Source: Clostridium gelidum (GTDB lineage: Bacteria > Bacillota > Clostridia > Clostridiales > Clostridiaceae). Taken from it: a stretch of DNA of 64,000 nt. Made by a program: the position numbers and the translations under genes. This document shows positions 8,189 through 15,205 of the stretch, piece by piece. Under the pieces are notes generated by a model that searched no databases, was not told the DNA's origin, and saw only the letters and a program-made list of their open reading frames with translations. How positions within the stretch are numbered: the first letter of the stretch is position 1; each line of letters starts with the position of its first letter. The stretch is taken from contig NZ_AP024849.1 in NCBI RefSeq assembly GCF_019977655.1, forward strand, positions 5,365,001 through 5,429,000. Reading direction: 5' to 3'.

Positions 8189-9799
8189 ATGGATATTTTA
8201 GATTTAGAAGATCAACTTGATAAAAAAACAAAATTATTGATTTCTAAAATGGAAAAAGACATTGAATCAAAAGATAAGGAAATTGATGATTTAAAAAAGG
8301 AATTGGCTTTTCTTAAAGGACAGCTCCTTAATAAAAACAGAAAAATTTTTGGACAATCTAGTGAACAAGTTGATTCAAGACAGCTCTCACTTTTTAATGA
8401 TGCTGAAAAAAACAGTGATATTAAAATAGATGAGCCTTCCATTGAAGAAATTACATATACAAGAAAAAAATCATCTTCTCATTTAGGAAAGAAAGATAAT
8501 CTATCCGGCCTAGATAGAGTTACAATTGAGCATAAACTTGCTGACTCTGAAACATTTTGCGATAAATGTGGGAATGATTTAATTATAATCGGTAAAAAAT
8601 CAAAAGAAATTTTAAAATATAAGCCAGCAGAACTTTACATAGAAGAACATATTTCATATACATATGCTTGCAAAAATTGCGAAGCGGATGCTGATAAAGC
8701 CAATATAATTTCTGCAAAAATTCCAAATACTTTCTTATATAAAAGTATGGCTTCAAATGAATTATTAGCTCATGTTGTGAGCATGAAATATCAATATGCA
8801 ATGCCATTATATAGAATGGAATCATATTTTAAGATGATGAATGTTAATCTTTCAAGACAGACATTATCCAACTGGATAATAAGTTGTGCAAATGAACTTC
8901 AGCCTGTTTTTCATTATATGAAAGAGGAACTCTTAAGAAGAAATTATATCCACGCCGATGAAACTTATGTGAAGGTTATTGAGGAAAATGGAAAAGACTC
9001 CAACTCAAAAAGGTTCATGTGGCTATATCGCTCCGGAGGCATAGAGAACCATATAATTTTATATGATTATCAGAAAACAAGATCTGGTTCTTGTGCTGAA
9101 GAATTTCTTGAAGGTTTCTCTGGATATCTTCAAACAGATGGATATGATGGCTATAATAAAGTTAAGAATATAAAAAGACTATATTGTATGGCCCATATTC
9201 GAAGAAAATTCTTTGATATAATATCAACCTTAAACCCCGAAGCTCTAAAGCAGTCTCACGCAATAGAAGGGTTTAATTATTGTGAGCGACTTTATAAAGT
9301 TGAAAAAGATCTAAGGGAACAATATATATGTAGTGATGATTATTATGGTGATCGACATGCAATAAGGCTCAAGAGATCTGCACCCATTCTTAATAAATTT
9401 CAAGAATATGTAGATAATGAAATTGTTAATGCTCTTCCTAAAAGTCCTTTAGGTAAAGCTCTTGCATATGCTCAAAAGTTGTTGCCATATATGAGAACTT
9501 TCTTGACAAATGGATGTCTTGAAATTGATAATAATGCAGCTGAAAGAGCTATAAAACCATTTGTAATTGGCAGAAAAAACTGGATGTTCTCCAAGACAGT
9601 AAAAGGCGCAAAATCAAGTGCATTACTTTATAGTATTACTGAAACGGCTAAAGCCAATGGCTTAGCAGTGGAAAAGTATTTAGTATATTTATTTGAAATG
9701 TTTGCAAATTCAGAAGTTAAGGAAATGGACATACTAGAAAAATGTATGCCATGGTCTGAAAGCATTCCAGATGAACTGCGCGTTAAGACTACCAAATAA
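8189..9799 (+). CDS. tnpC: IS66 transposase TnpC
   Basis: A 536-residue DDE transposase. An N-terminal coiled coil (~1-50, Lys/Glu/Asp-rich) precedes a zinc-finger-like part with CDKCG and CKNCE (~125-170). The catalytic DDE domain holds YIHADETYVKV (first Asp), LQTDGYDGYN (second Asp) and LEIDNNAAERAIKPFVIGRK (Glu), and the protein ends with the IS66 C-terminal domain (PWSESIPDEL). Length and motifs are complete, so the element should be able to move. The start has GTGAGGTATAGGG upstream. A stem-loop terminator follows. Confidence 0.95.
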   Translation: MDILDLEDQLDKKTKLLISKMEKDIESKDKEIDDLKKELAFLKGQLLNKNRKIFGQSSEQVDSRQLSLFNDAEKNSDIKIDEPSIEEITYTRKKSSSHLGKKDNLSGLDRVTIEHKLADSETFCDKCGNDLIIIGKKSKEILKYKPAELYIEEHISYTYACKNCEADADKANIISAKIPNTFLYKSMASNELLAHVVSMKYQYAMPLYRMESYFKMMNVNLSRQTLSNWIISCANELQPVFHYMKEELLRRNYIHADETYVKVIEENGKDSNSKRFMWLYRSGGIENHIILYDYQKTRSGSCAEEFLEGFSGYLQTDGYDGYNKVKNIKRLYCMAHIRRKFFDIISTLNPEALKQSHAIEGFNYCERLYKVEKDLREQYICSDDYYGDRHAIRLKRSAPILNKFQEYVDNEIVNALPKSPLGKALAYAQKLLPYMRTFLTNGCLEIDNNAAERAIKPFVIGRKNWMFSKTVKGAKSSALLYSITETAKANGLAVEKYLVYLFEMFANSEVKEMDILEKCMPWSESIPDELRVKTTK

Positions 9800-9820
9800 T
9801 TATTTCTATATAAAATTATA

Positions 9821-9859
9821 CCCAACAGAGAATATAAGTTTTTCTGTTGGGTTTATTTT
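9821..9859 (+). terminator. Terminator at the 3' end of IS66
   Basis: ACCCAACAG and CTGTTGGGT form a 9-bp GC-containing stem with a loop of ~18 bases, followed by TTTATTTTA. This would limit readthrough from tnpC into the spo0E-like gene that the element has separated from its promoter. Confidence 0.7.
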
Positions 9860-9925
9860 ATCACTTAAATTATACTACCGCTACGCGTCGATTCTTTGAC
9901 GCTTACATCACAAGGAAGTGATCTT

Positions 9926-10111
9926 ATGAATGATTTATGCCATAATTGTACCTTAAATTATAGTATAGAGCACTGTAGGGAAACGTTAAATAATATTATA
10001 GTTGAAAAAGAGTACAACCTATTAGAGGATGAAGTAATTAATAAGAGTCAGTTACTTGATGATTTAATAACTGAGTGTGTTTTTTGTGAAAATAATTTAG
10101 TTATTCTTTAA
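9926..10111 (+). CDS. Spo0E-like sporulation regulatory protein
   Basis: A 61-residue protein. Residues ~14-51 form the two-helix Spo0E hairpin: IEHCRETLNNIIVEKEYNLL, a loop, then VINKSQLLDDLITECV, which contains the family motif S-x-x-L-D-x-L-I. Spo0E-type phosphatases remove phosphate from Spo0A~P and delay sporulation. Two Cys pairs (CHNC near the start, CVFC near the end) are unusual and could bind metal. The start at 9926 is chosen for AAGGAAGTGAT, 4-5 bases upstream. IS66 is inserted just before this ribosome-binding site, so native expression is probably changed. Confidence 0.7.
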   Translation: MNDLCHNCTLNYSIEHCRETLNNIIVEKEYNLLEDEVINKSQLLDDLITECVFCENNLVIL

Positions 10112-10143
10112 AATTAAAGATTTAAATCATAATAGTAAATTTT

Positions 10144-10203
10144 AACGATGATAGATTCTATTTTGCAGTAATTCCCATACTGGAATATTTGTGTTATCCA
10201 TTT
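10144..10203 (-). pseudogene. 19-codon open frame, possibly a truncated gene start
   Basis: Minus-strand ATG at 10201-10203 with GAAGAGG upstream, encoding MDNTNIPVWELLQNRIYHR and then TAA. It has the signals of a gene start but stops almost at once. It lies at the outer end of the cassette-like array, directly downstream of the complete junction repeat at 10217-10258, so it may be a truncated terminal cassette. A functional micropeptide cannot be excluded. Confidence 0.25.
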
Positions 10204-10216
10204 ATATCCTCTTCCT

Positions 10217-10258
10217 CAAATTACTACTTATAACTCTTAATCTTAAATTGGTAATTAC
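10217..10258 (-). repeat. Cassette-junction repeat J1 (complete)
   Basis: A 42-bp copy: CAAATTACTACTTATA, spacer, then TTAAATTGGTAATTAC. The left half AAATT-ACT-A-TTA faces TAAAT-TGG-(T)AATT as an imperfect stem around ~13 unpaired bases. Other copies are at 11278-11320, 12472-12511, 12971-13012 and 18611-18655, with half copies at the other junctions. Confidence 0.65.
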
Positions 10259-10261
10259 TGA

Positions 10262-10381
10262 TTAGAATAGTTTTCTAATCAGTTTAACAATTCCCTCAAG
10301 TATTAATCCTATAAGTACATTGATTCTTCCAAAGAGCATACCAATTATTATTATTATTAAAACACCAATTATACCTGCCAT
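10262..10381 (-). CDS. 39-residue membrane microprotein
   Basis: Minus-strand ATG at 10379-10381 to TAA at 10262-10264. One hydrophobic helix (IIGVLIIIIIGMLFG) is followed by a second amphipathic, basic stretch (LILEGIVKLIRKLF). GGAG sits only 3 bases before the ATG, while a perfect AAGGAGG is 16 bases away, so the exact start is unclear. It is flanked by junction repeat J1 and by another array gene. A toxin-like or regulatory small membrane peptide is possible; no family is recognised. Confidence 0.4.
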   Translation of the reverse strand: MAGIIGVLIIIIIGMLFGRINVLIGLILEGIVKLIRKLF

Positions 10382-10459
10382 AATCTCCGTTTAAATACCT
10401 CCTTTATTACTTTTTTTGGATTATTCCATTGCCAAAAATCATCATTTATATTTTACATC

Positions 10460-10478
10460 CTTAAATTGAAATTTGTCG
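10460..10478 (-). repeat. Junction repeat, right half only
   Basis: CTTAAATTGAAATTTGTCG directly abuts the TAA stop of the YdcF-like gene. It equals the right half of the complete junction repeat (TTAAATTGGAATTTATCG in consensus). Confidence 0.55.
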
Positions 10479-11267
10479 TTATGATGAATAAAGCGGATTT
10501 GCTTCACGAATGGAAGAGCCATACTCTTTCTTTAATTCCATAAACGCATTCCTAACCTCAATTGGCACTTCTACATGTGCAATGTAATTTTTCCCATTTG
10601 GTCCATATCCTTCAGCATCATCTGAAAGTCGTGGAATCTCTCCCATCAATAGTGTAATATATCTTTCCATGTTCCACATTCCCAAAATATCATTTTTGAA
10701 CTCTAATTCATTATCTCGTACAATCACTTCTGCATCATAAACTGCATAATTAATTATTATATTATCTTGAAAAATATATTTTCGAAGTCCTGCCTCCATA
10801 CGATGTTGCATAGTTGCATCCTGAGAAAGAATTATACTTTTAAAAGATATATTATTTTCTTTCAACAAGTCTAATAAATATGTTATATTGTTACCACAAT
10901 TTGTGGATTTACATTCTAAAAAATCTGGTTCCAGATTATATTTGTGCTTCAAATATGCTGCAAACACCTTTGCTTCTGGAAGTCCATTAGTTTCAACTTC
11001 AGCAAATTCATTATGCATTTTCACTCGCAAAGTTTCTGTTGTATGTCCTGCTCCACCAACAATGACATATTTCTTTGCAATTCCATTTTTCATTGCTTCT
11101 GCCAAAACATCTCCACCTGCCAAAATACTTCCACCAAAAAGAACCATAACATCAACATGTTCCAAACCGTATTTTACTTTTAATTCATTTGGAGTCAACA
11201 CAGAGACATCTCTCTTTCCACAGAATTGACCCAATATGTTAATACTTTCTGCTATTTTATCTTTCAT
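10479..11267 (-). CDS. YdcF-like (DUF218) protein
   Basis: A 262-residue cytosolic protein of the YdcF/SanA-ElyC DUF218 superfamily. The Rossmann-like core shows VDVMVLFGGSILAGGDVLAE (~38-57), KKYVIVGGAGHTTETL (~65-80) and a conserved Cys-Asn-containing segment (CKSTNCGNNITYLLDLL, ~119-135), then IILSQDATMQHRMEA. DUF218 proteins may bind a nucleotide or nucleotide-sugar, and their activity is mostly unknown. No signal peptide is present, so it resembles YdcF more than ElyC. CGGAGGAG precedes the ATG. The stop touches a half junction repeat and the promoter side carries a complete one: a single-gene module of the array. Confidence 0.75.
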   Translation of the reverse strand: MKDKIAESINILGQFCGKRDVSVLTPNELKVKYGLEHVDVMVLFGGSILAGGDVLAEAMKNGIAKKYVIVGGAGHTTETLRVKMHNEFAEVETNGLPEAKVFAAYLKHKYNLEPDFLECKSTNCGNNITYLLDLLKENNISFKSIILSQDATMQHRMEAGLRKYIFQDNIIINYAVYDAEVIVRDNELEFKNDILGMWNMERYITLLMGEIPRLSDDAEGYGPNGKNYIAHVEVPIEVRNAFMELKKEYGSSIREANPLYSS

Positions 11268-11277
11268 ATTCTCCTCC

Positions 11278-11320
11278 GTAAATTACTATTTATATTACCC
11301 AACCTTAAATTGGAATTTAT
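11278..11320 (-). repeat. Cassette-junction repeat J2 (complete)
   Basis: The 43-bp copy GTAAATTACTATTTATA-(13 bp)-TTAAATTGGAATTTAT. AAATT pairs with AATTT and ATTTA with TAAAT, with the mismatched ACT/TGG between them. It fills nearly the whole space between the ribosome-binding site of the YdcF-like gene and the stop of the next gene. Confidence 0.7.
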
Positions 11321-11330
11321 AAATTTCCTA

Positions 11331-11840
11331 TCATCTAATTATTTTAGACATATAATATTCATCTACATATTCTCCATCAATAAACATCGATTTTCTTTTT
11401 GTTCCCTCTATTTCAAAACCTCTTTTTTTATATAAATTTAAAGCTACTTCATTAGTACAAAGTACAGTTAATTCAAGCCTTACAAGTTTCTTATCCAGCG
11501 CCCACTCATCCAACTTCTTAAAAAATTTTGTACCAATCCCTTGATTGCGATATTTTTCTCTTATACCAACTACTATATATGTACTATGTTTTTCCCTTCT
11601 TACATTACCTATCTGTGCTGAAATATATCCTATAATTTCATTCCCGTCTACTGCTAAAAAACTCAAGTTATTTCCATCAACAGCACTATCTATATTCTCT
11701 TGAAGTCTAGCTAAGTTTTTAATTCTTTCACCTGGTTCATACATCATAAACTTTGTTTCATAATCTAATTGGTTCATCATATTCCATAAAGATTCTGTAT
11801 CTAATTTTTCAACATTTCTAAATATAATATTGCTATTCAA
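11331..11840 (-). CDS. GNAT family N-acetyltransferase
   Basis: A 169-residue GNAT enzyme. The acetyl-CoA loop is YRNQGIGTKFFKKLDEWA (~110-127), preceded by the strand HSTYIVVGIREK and followed by RLELTVLCTNEVALNLYKKR and GFEIEGTKRK, the classic layout of the RimI/PhnO-like broad group. It starts with TTG at 11838-11840; AAAGGAGTG lies at proper distance and no in-frame ATG fits. It lies head to tail with the neighbouring array genes. The substrate is unknown; resistance or small-molecule detoxification is typical. Confidence 0.88.
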   Translation of the reverse strand: MNSNIIFRNVEKLDTESLWNMMNQLDYETKFMMYEPGERIKNLARLQENIDSAVDGNNLSFLAVDGNEIIGYISAQIGNVRREKHSTYIVVGIREKYRNQGIGTKFFKKLDEWALDKKLVRLELTVLCTNEVALNLYKKRGFEIEGTKRKSMFIDGEYVDEYYMSKIIR

Positions 11841-11876
11841 AAACTATCACTCCTTTTAATATCTCGTGTACAAGGT

Positions 11877-11896
11877 ACTATAAATTCTAATTTGTC
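11877..11896 (-). repeat. Junction repeat, right half only
   Basis: CTATAAATTCTAATTTGTCG lies 13 bp from the stop of the GNAT gene at 11910. It is a variant of the right half of the junction repeat. Confidence 0.45.
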
Positions 11897-11909
11897 GCTT
11901 TGATTACTA

Positions 11910-12458
11910 TCAAATCATTCTTCCCATTATGATTTCATCATGATATGTTCCATCCTTAAGTTTATATGCATTTTTCCTATTACCCCAAACCTCAAAACCA
12001 TACTTTTTATATAAAGCTTTTGCTTTCTCATTATCTGAAAATACAGCAAGTTCAATCTGTTCATAACCAATTTGCCTAGCTTGTTCAATTACTTCTTTGA
12101 GCAGTACATTTCCAATGCCATTATTCCAGTATTCTTCTTTAATAGAAATTCCAAATACTGCTCTATGTTTAAGCTTAATATGGTCTCTTACACAACTAAT
12201 ACTTGCATTACCTGCAAGTTCATTATTAACAAATGCTGCAATCATCATATCTTTATTGCTATTCAAATTATCCTTAAGAAGTTCTATTTCTTTATCAGTT
12301 GTTAAATTAATTTCTTCAAGATATCTAACCATAAAATGTGTTTCTTCCGATGTCATTTTCAAATATTCAATCATTTTTTCCGCATCCTGTTCATTTGGGC
12401 TTCTTAAAATGCATGTTGTCCCATCTTTTAATTCTATTTCCTTTTCTCCAAATCTCAT
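11910..12458 (-). CDS. GNAT family N-acetyltransferase
   Basis: A 182-residue GNAT protein. It opens with a beta-rich segment (MRFGEKEIELKDGTTCILRS), and the acetyl-CoA loop is YWNNGIGNVLLKEVIEQA (~117-134), then YEQIELAVFSDNEKAKALY and YGFEVWG. The start at 12458 is chosen because GGGAGG lies 7 bases upstream; a longer frame up to 12491 would translate the junction repeat. It differs in sequence from the other GNAT genes of the window, so these are not recent tandem duplicates. Confidence 0.88.
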   Translation of the reverse strand: MRFGEKEIELKDGTTCILRSPNEQDAEKMIEYLKMTSEETHFMVRYLEEINLTTDKEIELLKDNLNSNKDMMIAAFVNNELAGNASISCVRDHIKLKHRAVFGISIKEEYWNNGIGNVLLKEVIEQARQIGYEQIELAVFSDNEKAKALYKKYGFEVWGNRKNAYKLKDGTYHDEIIMGRMI

Positions 12459-12471
12459 TATGATTTCCTCC

Positions 12472-12511
12472 CAAATTACTATTTGTAACACTCAACATAA
12501 AATTTTAACTT
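12472..12511 (-). repeat. Cassette-junction repeat J3 (complete, diverged right half)
   Basis: CAAATTACTATTTGTAACAC, then TCAACATAAAATTTTAACTT. The left half is conserved; the right half has drifted. It is followed at once by TTATTTATTTGATTGTGCCT (12512-12531), identical to the terminus of the AGGCACA element, so that element seems to have landed in or next to this repeat. Confidence 0.6.
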
Positions 12512-12533
12512 ATTTATTTGATTGTGCCTTATA
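12511..12533. repeat. Solo terminus of the AGGCACA element
   Basis: TTATTTATTTGATTGTGCCT reproduces the last 20 bases of the 161-bp element (60747-60766). The rest of the element is absent. A half junction repeat (12569-12584) resumes ~36 bp further on. Confidence 0.55.
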
Positions 12534-12568
12534 TAAATTTATGTTTTTCGTTCTTTTAAACTACTCAA

Positions 12569-12584
12569 CAAATTGAAATTTATT
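12569..12584 (-). repeat. Junction repeat, right half only
   Basis: ACAAATTGAAATTTAT abuts and slightly overlaps the TAA stop of the RidA-like gene at 12584. Confidence 0.5.
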
Positions 12585-12940
12585 TAATTCTCTCTGAAAG
12601 CTATTGCATCAACCTGAAAGTCAATTCCATCTCTAATAAACTTTGTTTCATATGCCTTTCTTGCTGGATATTTTCCTTCAAATCTTTCCTTAATTATTTC
12701 TCCTAAAAACGATAAATCTTTAATATCTCTAAATAAACAATCCATTTGCGCTACAGATTTCAATGTCAATCCTATCTTTTCAAGTCTTTCACTCAAAACA
12801 TCAAATGCACCATTTATTTGGTTTTCGATCGATTGTCCCTCACTCTTCATGCAATAGCTGATATAAACATAATCCCCTGCCTCAACAATCGCAGAGTGTG
12901 CCCATTCTTTGTCTATTTCTGTTCTTATAATTTCTCTCAT
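12584..12940 (-). CDS. RidA/YjgF family protein
   Basis: A 118-residue single-domain protein of the Rid (YjgF/YER057c) superfamily; RidA members hydrolyse reactive enamine/imine intermediates. The segment YPARKAYETKFIRDG (~92-106) has the conserved Arg region, and the C-terminal strand IDFQVDAIAFRE stands for the usual VEIEAIA. The protein is more divergent than the canonical RidA at 28224, and lack of the C-terminal Glu-Val-Glu pattern puts its deaminase activity in doubt. The start at 12940 is supported by AAGGAG 8 bases upstream. A single-gene module between two junction repeats. Confidence 0.7.
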   Translation of the reverse strand: MREIIRTEIDKEWAHSAIVEAGDYVYISYCMKSEGQSIENQINGAFDVLSERLEKIGLTLKSVAQMDCLFRDIKDLSFLGEIIKERFEGKYPARKAYETKFIRDGIDFQVDAIAFREN

Positions 12941-12970
12941 TCTACATTCTCCTTGCATTTTATTTTCGCT

Positions 12971-13012
12971 ACAAATTACTATTTATATTACTCACCATTA
13001 AGTTGGAATTTA
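12971..13012 (-). repeat. Cassette-junction repeat J4 (complete)
   Basis: ACAAATTACTATTTATATTA, CTCACCATTA, then AGTTGGAATTTA. This is the clearest copy with J2. Its last bases form the TAA stop of the GrpB-like gene, so the repeat overlaps coding sequence at the 3' edge. Confidence 0.7.
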
Positions 13013-13522
13013 TTCGCATAAGCCACATTTCTTATATATTTCTAAAATTACAGGTTGCTTTCCTTCAATATAGGAATCTATATCTTCTGGATATTTAAAA
13101 GCCATATCCTTTTTTATTTCACTATATTTATCTCTATCTTCTTTATGTTGTCTTAAATAATCTCTAAATTTGATATGCCGAAGCAACTCTTCATTATCTT
13201 TATTGCATACATATAAATGATGTACCATTAAATGTGGCTTATTTTGATACTTAAATGTTTCCCTACCTGATACACCTAAATCTCCTTCATAAATATATCC
13301 TATTGATTCCAATGATTGTCTTACTTCTTCGAAATTTTCGTCAATCACAATATCTATATCAATAATTGGTTTTGCCGCCAATCCTTCAACAGATGTGCTT
13401 CCTACATGCTCAATCGAACTTATTTTTCCCGACAAAATTACTAATAATTCATTTTTTATACGTTCAAATTCATTCTTCCATTCTAGGTTATAATCTTCTA
13501 CTATTACATGTTTCGTTCTCAT
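13010..13522 (-). CDS. GrpB family (UPF0157) nucleotidyltransferase-fold protein
   Basis: A 170-residue protein. The signature HVGSTSVEGLAAKPIIDIDI (~39-58) matches the G-S-T-S/A-V-x-G-L-x-A-K-P-I-I-D core of the GrpB/UPF0157 family, a nucleotidyltransferase-like fold with the D-x-D pair, after the opening VEDYNLEWKNEFERIKNEL. Activity is unproven; relatives occur fused to CoaE or near glutamate-rich proteins. The start is the ATG at 13522, with GAGGAG six bases away. Its TAA lies within junction repeat J4. Confidence 0.85.
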   Translation of the reverse strand: MRTKHVIVEDYNLEWKNEFERIKNELLVILSGKISSIEHVGSTSVEGLAAKPIIDIDIVIDENFEEVRQSLESIGYIYEGDLGVSGRETFKYQNKPHLMVHHLYVCNKDNEELLRHIKFRDYLRQHKEDRDKYSEIKKDMAFKYPEDIDSYIEGKQPVILEIYKKCGLCE

Positions 13523-13535
13523 CAAAATCTCCTCG

Positions 13536-13552
13536 CTAAATTGGAATTTGTC
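13536..13552 (-). repeat. Junction repeat, right half only
   Basis: TAAATTGGAATTTGTC lies between the GrpB-like ribosome-binding site and the Nudix stop. The gap between the two genes is only ~32 bp and this half-site fills most of it. Confidence 0.5.
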
Positions 13553-13554
13553 TT

Positions 13555-14046
13555 TTACAATAATTTAAAATATTTCTTTAGTGCATTAACATGCATAAGA
13601 AAAAAACTATCTGGATTGGCTTTTAACATATCTAGTATAATATCGGCTTTTTCCCAATGTATATTTTGTGTTTCATTCGTTGATTCAGCTAGTACCCCAT
13701 CAGCCTCACAAAGAAATGTATTTAAAATAAGAGAATATGCTCCAGATAAATTTTGAGTAACACAATATGGCTGGAAACTGATAACTTTATTACCATTAAC
13801 ACAAGATTGTGAACTGCACTCTTCTCCATTTATTTTTGTAATAATTAATCCTGTTTCTTCCTTTACTTCTCTACGCAAAGCTTCAAAAATATTTTCGTAT
13901 TCCCTAATCTTTCCTGCTGGGATTTCAAGCATTCCATTTTCTTTACCACCGTCTTCTTTTTGTCTTTCTTGCACCAAAATGAAATTTTCTCCATCTATTT
14001 TCTTTTCGATTATTGCACCTACTGCTGGTTTTGCAAACTTTTCCAT
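13555..14046 (-). CDS. Nudix hydrolase
   Basis: A 163-residue hydrolase of nucleoside diphosphate-linked compounds. The Nudix box is complete: G at the start of GKIREYENIFEALRREVKEE followed by TGL (~46-68), matching G-x5-E-x7-R-E-U-x-E-E-x-G-U with the metal-binding Glu residues. The strand IPAGKI ahead of it suggests an ADP-ribose or nucleotide-sugar pyrophosphatase branch. GGGAGATATAGCG precedes the ATG. A one-gene module of the array, with 32 bp and one half-site to GrpB on one side and an imperfect repeat on the other. Confidence 0.9.
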   Translation of the reverse strand: MEKFAKPAVGAIIEKKIDGENFILVQERQKEDGGKENGMLEIPAGKIREYENIFEALRREVKEETGLIITKINGEECSSQSCVNGNKVISFQPYCVTQNLSGAYSLILNTFLCEADGVLAESTNETQNIHWEKADIILDMLKANPDSFFLMHVNALKKYFKLL

Positions 14047-14060
14047 CGCTATATCTCCCT

Positions 14061-14110
14061 AATTATGAATTTTATTTTTCTGAATAGTTTAACAAAATTG
14101 CAATTTGTCT
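14061..14110 (-). repeat. Junction repeat (diverged)
   Basis: AATTATGAATTTTATTTTTC, then GAATAGTTTAACAAAATTGC, then AATTTGTCT. The right half AAATTGCAATTTGTC is clear; the left half is drifted. The TAG stop of the HD gene lies at its edge. Confidence 0.45.
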
Positions 14111-14738
14111 ATTTTACTGGCAGTTTCCATAATGGTACATCTATAAATGTAGTCTCTTTTACATTTGGAAGAATATCATATATAGAACAATTTATTTGTT
14201 GTTCAAAATACTCTTTCATTTCAAATGTTGCATTCCAACGTTCCACAGTAAATGGAAATGTTCCATAGCGCCTTGTTGTATTGACAAACCGCTTTTCTAA
14301 CATACAAAAACCTTGAGCATCTGCAAGTGAATCACAAACAATCAACAGTCTATCATAGTCATCATAAGTTATGTCATTAATATACTTCTTAACAAATTCG
14401 CTTTCTTCGTCACTCATATCATTTTTTCCTATTTCTTTGTCAAAGTCAGGAACTGGGAATGAATGTGTCAAACAAATTTTACCCACTTCATCCCAACCTT
14501 TTTCCATCATGAATTTATATCCATCAATACCATGTCTTCTTGCACTTATGCCATATCTTCTACCTATATCATGAAGAAGTCCTAACACATATGCTTTGTC
14601 TGGGTTAAGATTACTACATTTTTCTGCAATCATTTGAGCCGCTACTCCTACATTGATAGAATGTTCTGTCCATGGTCCTTGGTTTAATTGTCTTGCCATT
14701 TCTAATTCCTTTTCAGCCATTTCTCTATTTGGAAACAT
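14109..14738 (-). CDS. HD-domain protein (putative metal-dependent phosphohydrolase)
   Basis: A 209-residue protein with an HD domain: H at ~22 (TEHSINVGVAAQMIAE), the central HD pair in VLGLLHDIGRRYG (~47-59), a later His (LTHSFPVPD, ~84-92) and a distal Asp (LLIVCDSLADAQG, ~128-140). This order (H...HD...D) is that of single-domain HD phosphohydrolases acting on nucleotides or related phosphates. AGGAGG precedes the ATG. Downstream of it is the diverged junction repeat; upstream are half-sites and a leader repeat of family L2. Confidence 0.85.
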   Translation of the reverse strand: MFPNREMAEKELEMARQLNQGPWTEHSINVGVAAQMIAEKCSNLNPDKAYVLGLLHDIGRRYGISARRHGIDGYKFMMEKGWDEVGKICLTHSFPVPDFDKEIGKNDMSDEESEFVKKYINDITYDDYDRLLIVCDSLADAQGFCMLEKRFVNTTRRYGTFPFTVERWNATFEMKEYFEQQINCSIYDILPNVKETTFIDVPLWKLPVK

Positions 14739-14760
14739 ATTATCCTCCTATATGTATAAT

Positions 14761-14778
14761 GTAAATTCTAACTTGTCG
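14761..14778 (-). repeat. Junction repeat, right half only
   Basis: GTAAATTCTAACTTGTCG, close to the copy at 11877-11896. It stands 22 bp upstream of the HD gene start rather than next to a stop, which suggests loss of the gene that once preceded the HD gene. Confidence 0.4.
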
Positions 14779-14817
14779 CTCTGTCCCTTAGTTGGTTAAA
14801 TCTCTGTTGAGTTACTC

Positions 14818-14946
14818 TACAAATTACTATTTATTGTTTGGTTAATTATAACATATTATATAAATATTACACAGAAATAGCTCAAATTTGGGCAAAAATT
14901 ATAGAAGCTTAGCCCAAAATGATACGGACAAGCTTCTGTTTTTATT
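14818..14946 (-). repeat. Leader repeat, family L2, copy 1 (half-site, promoter, terminator)
   Basis: About 129 bp shared at >90 % by eye with 17295-17424. From left to right on the plus strand it has the half-site ACAAATTACTATTTATTG, the AT block GGTTAATTATAACATATTAT (minus-strand TATAAT promoter), a conserved linker CTCAAATTTGGGCAAAAATT, and a stem AGAAGCTT...AAGCTTCT followed by T residues. In minus-strand order this is terminator, promoter, half-site: a complete insulator-plus-leader unit for the gene downstream. Confidence 0.7.
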
Positions 14947-14963
14947 ATTGATTAATAACTATA

Positions 14964-15165
14964 CTAATTCATAATTTCTTTTTTAAGTTCTCTTATTATA
15001 TCTATTGAAAGCCCTGTGCCCTGTGATACAATTTCAACGCTCACACCAAGTTTCAAAAAATTCATTGCGTCTTTTAATGCTCTTTTATTTTCACCTTTTT
15101 CAATTCCTCTTTCTTCTACAACTGGTCATATAGAGTTTTTGTAATTGATTCCTCCTCCTCATTTA
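14964..15165 (-). pseudogene. C-terminal remnant of an Rpn-family nuclease/transposase
   Basis: The minus strand reads EEEESITKTLYDQL, then after a one-base frameshift VEERGIEKGENKRALKDAMN, FLKLGVSVEIVSQGTGLS and IDIIRELKKEIMN to TAG at 14964-14966. This is the typical C-terminal tail of Rpn (PD-(D/E)XK) recombination-promoting nucleases; a full-length relative is at 22285-23094. The catalytic part is missing, so it is a dead fragment between two leader/junction repeats. Confidence 0.7.
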
Positions 15166-15178
15166 AATTGAAATTTAA
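15164..15178 (-). repeat. Junction repeat, right half only
   Basis: TTAAATTGAAATTTA lies 28 bp downstream of the AraC gene stop and overlaps the 5' edge of the Rpn remnant. Confidence 0.4.
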
Positions 15179-15205
15179 CTATTTCCTATTATGCTCATAC
15201 TCTTA

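Larger units (their letters stand above)
7337..9906 (+). mobile_element. IS66 family insertion sequence, complete
   Basis: The left end GTAAGCGTAAAAAAATTAAC and the right end, read inward (GTAAGCGTCAAAGAATCGAC), form the inverted terminal repeats, and GTAAGCG matches IS66 termini. The element is flanked by the 8-bp direct repeat ATCACAAG (7329-7336 and 9907-9914), the target duplication length of IS66. Inside are the three standard genes tnpA, tnpB and tnpC in one direction, all uninterrupted. The exact target duplication argues for a recent insertion. Confidence 0.93.
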
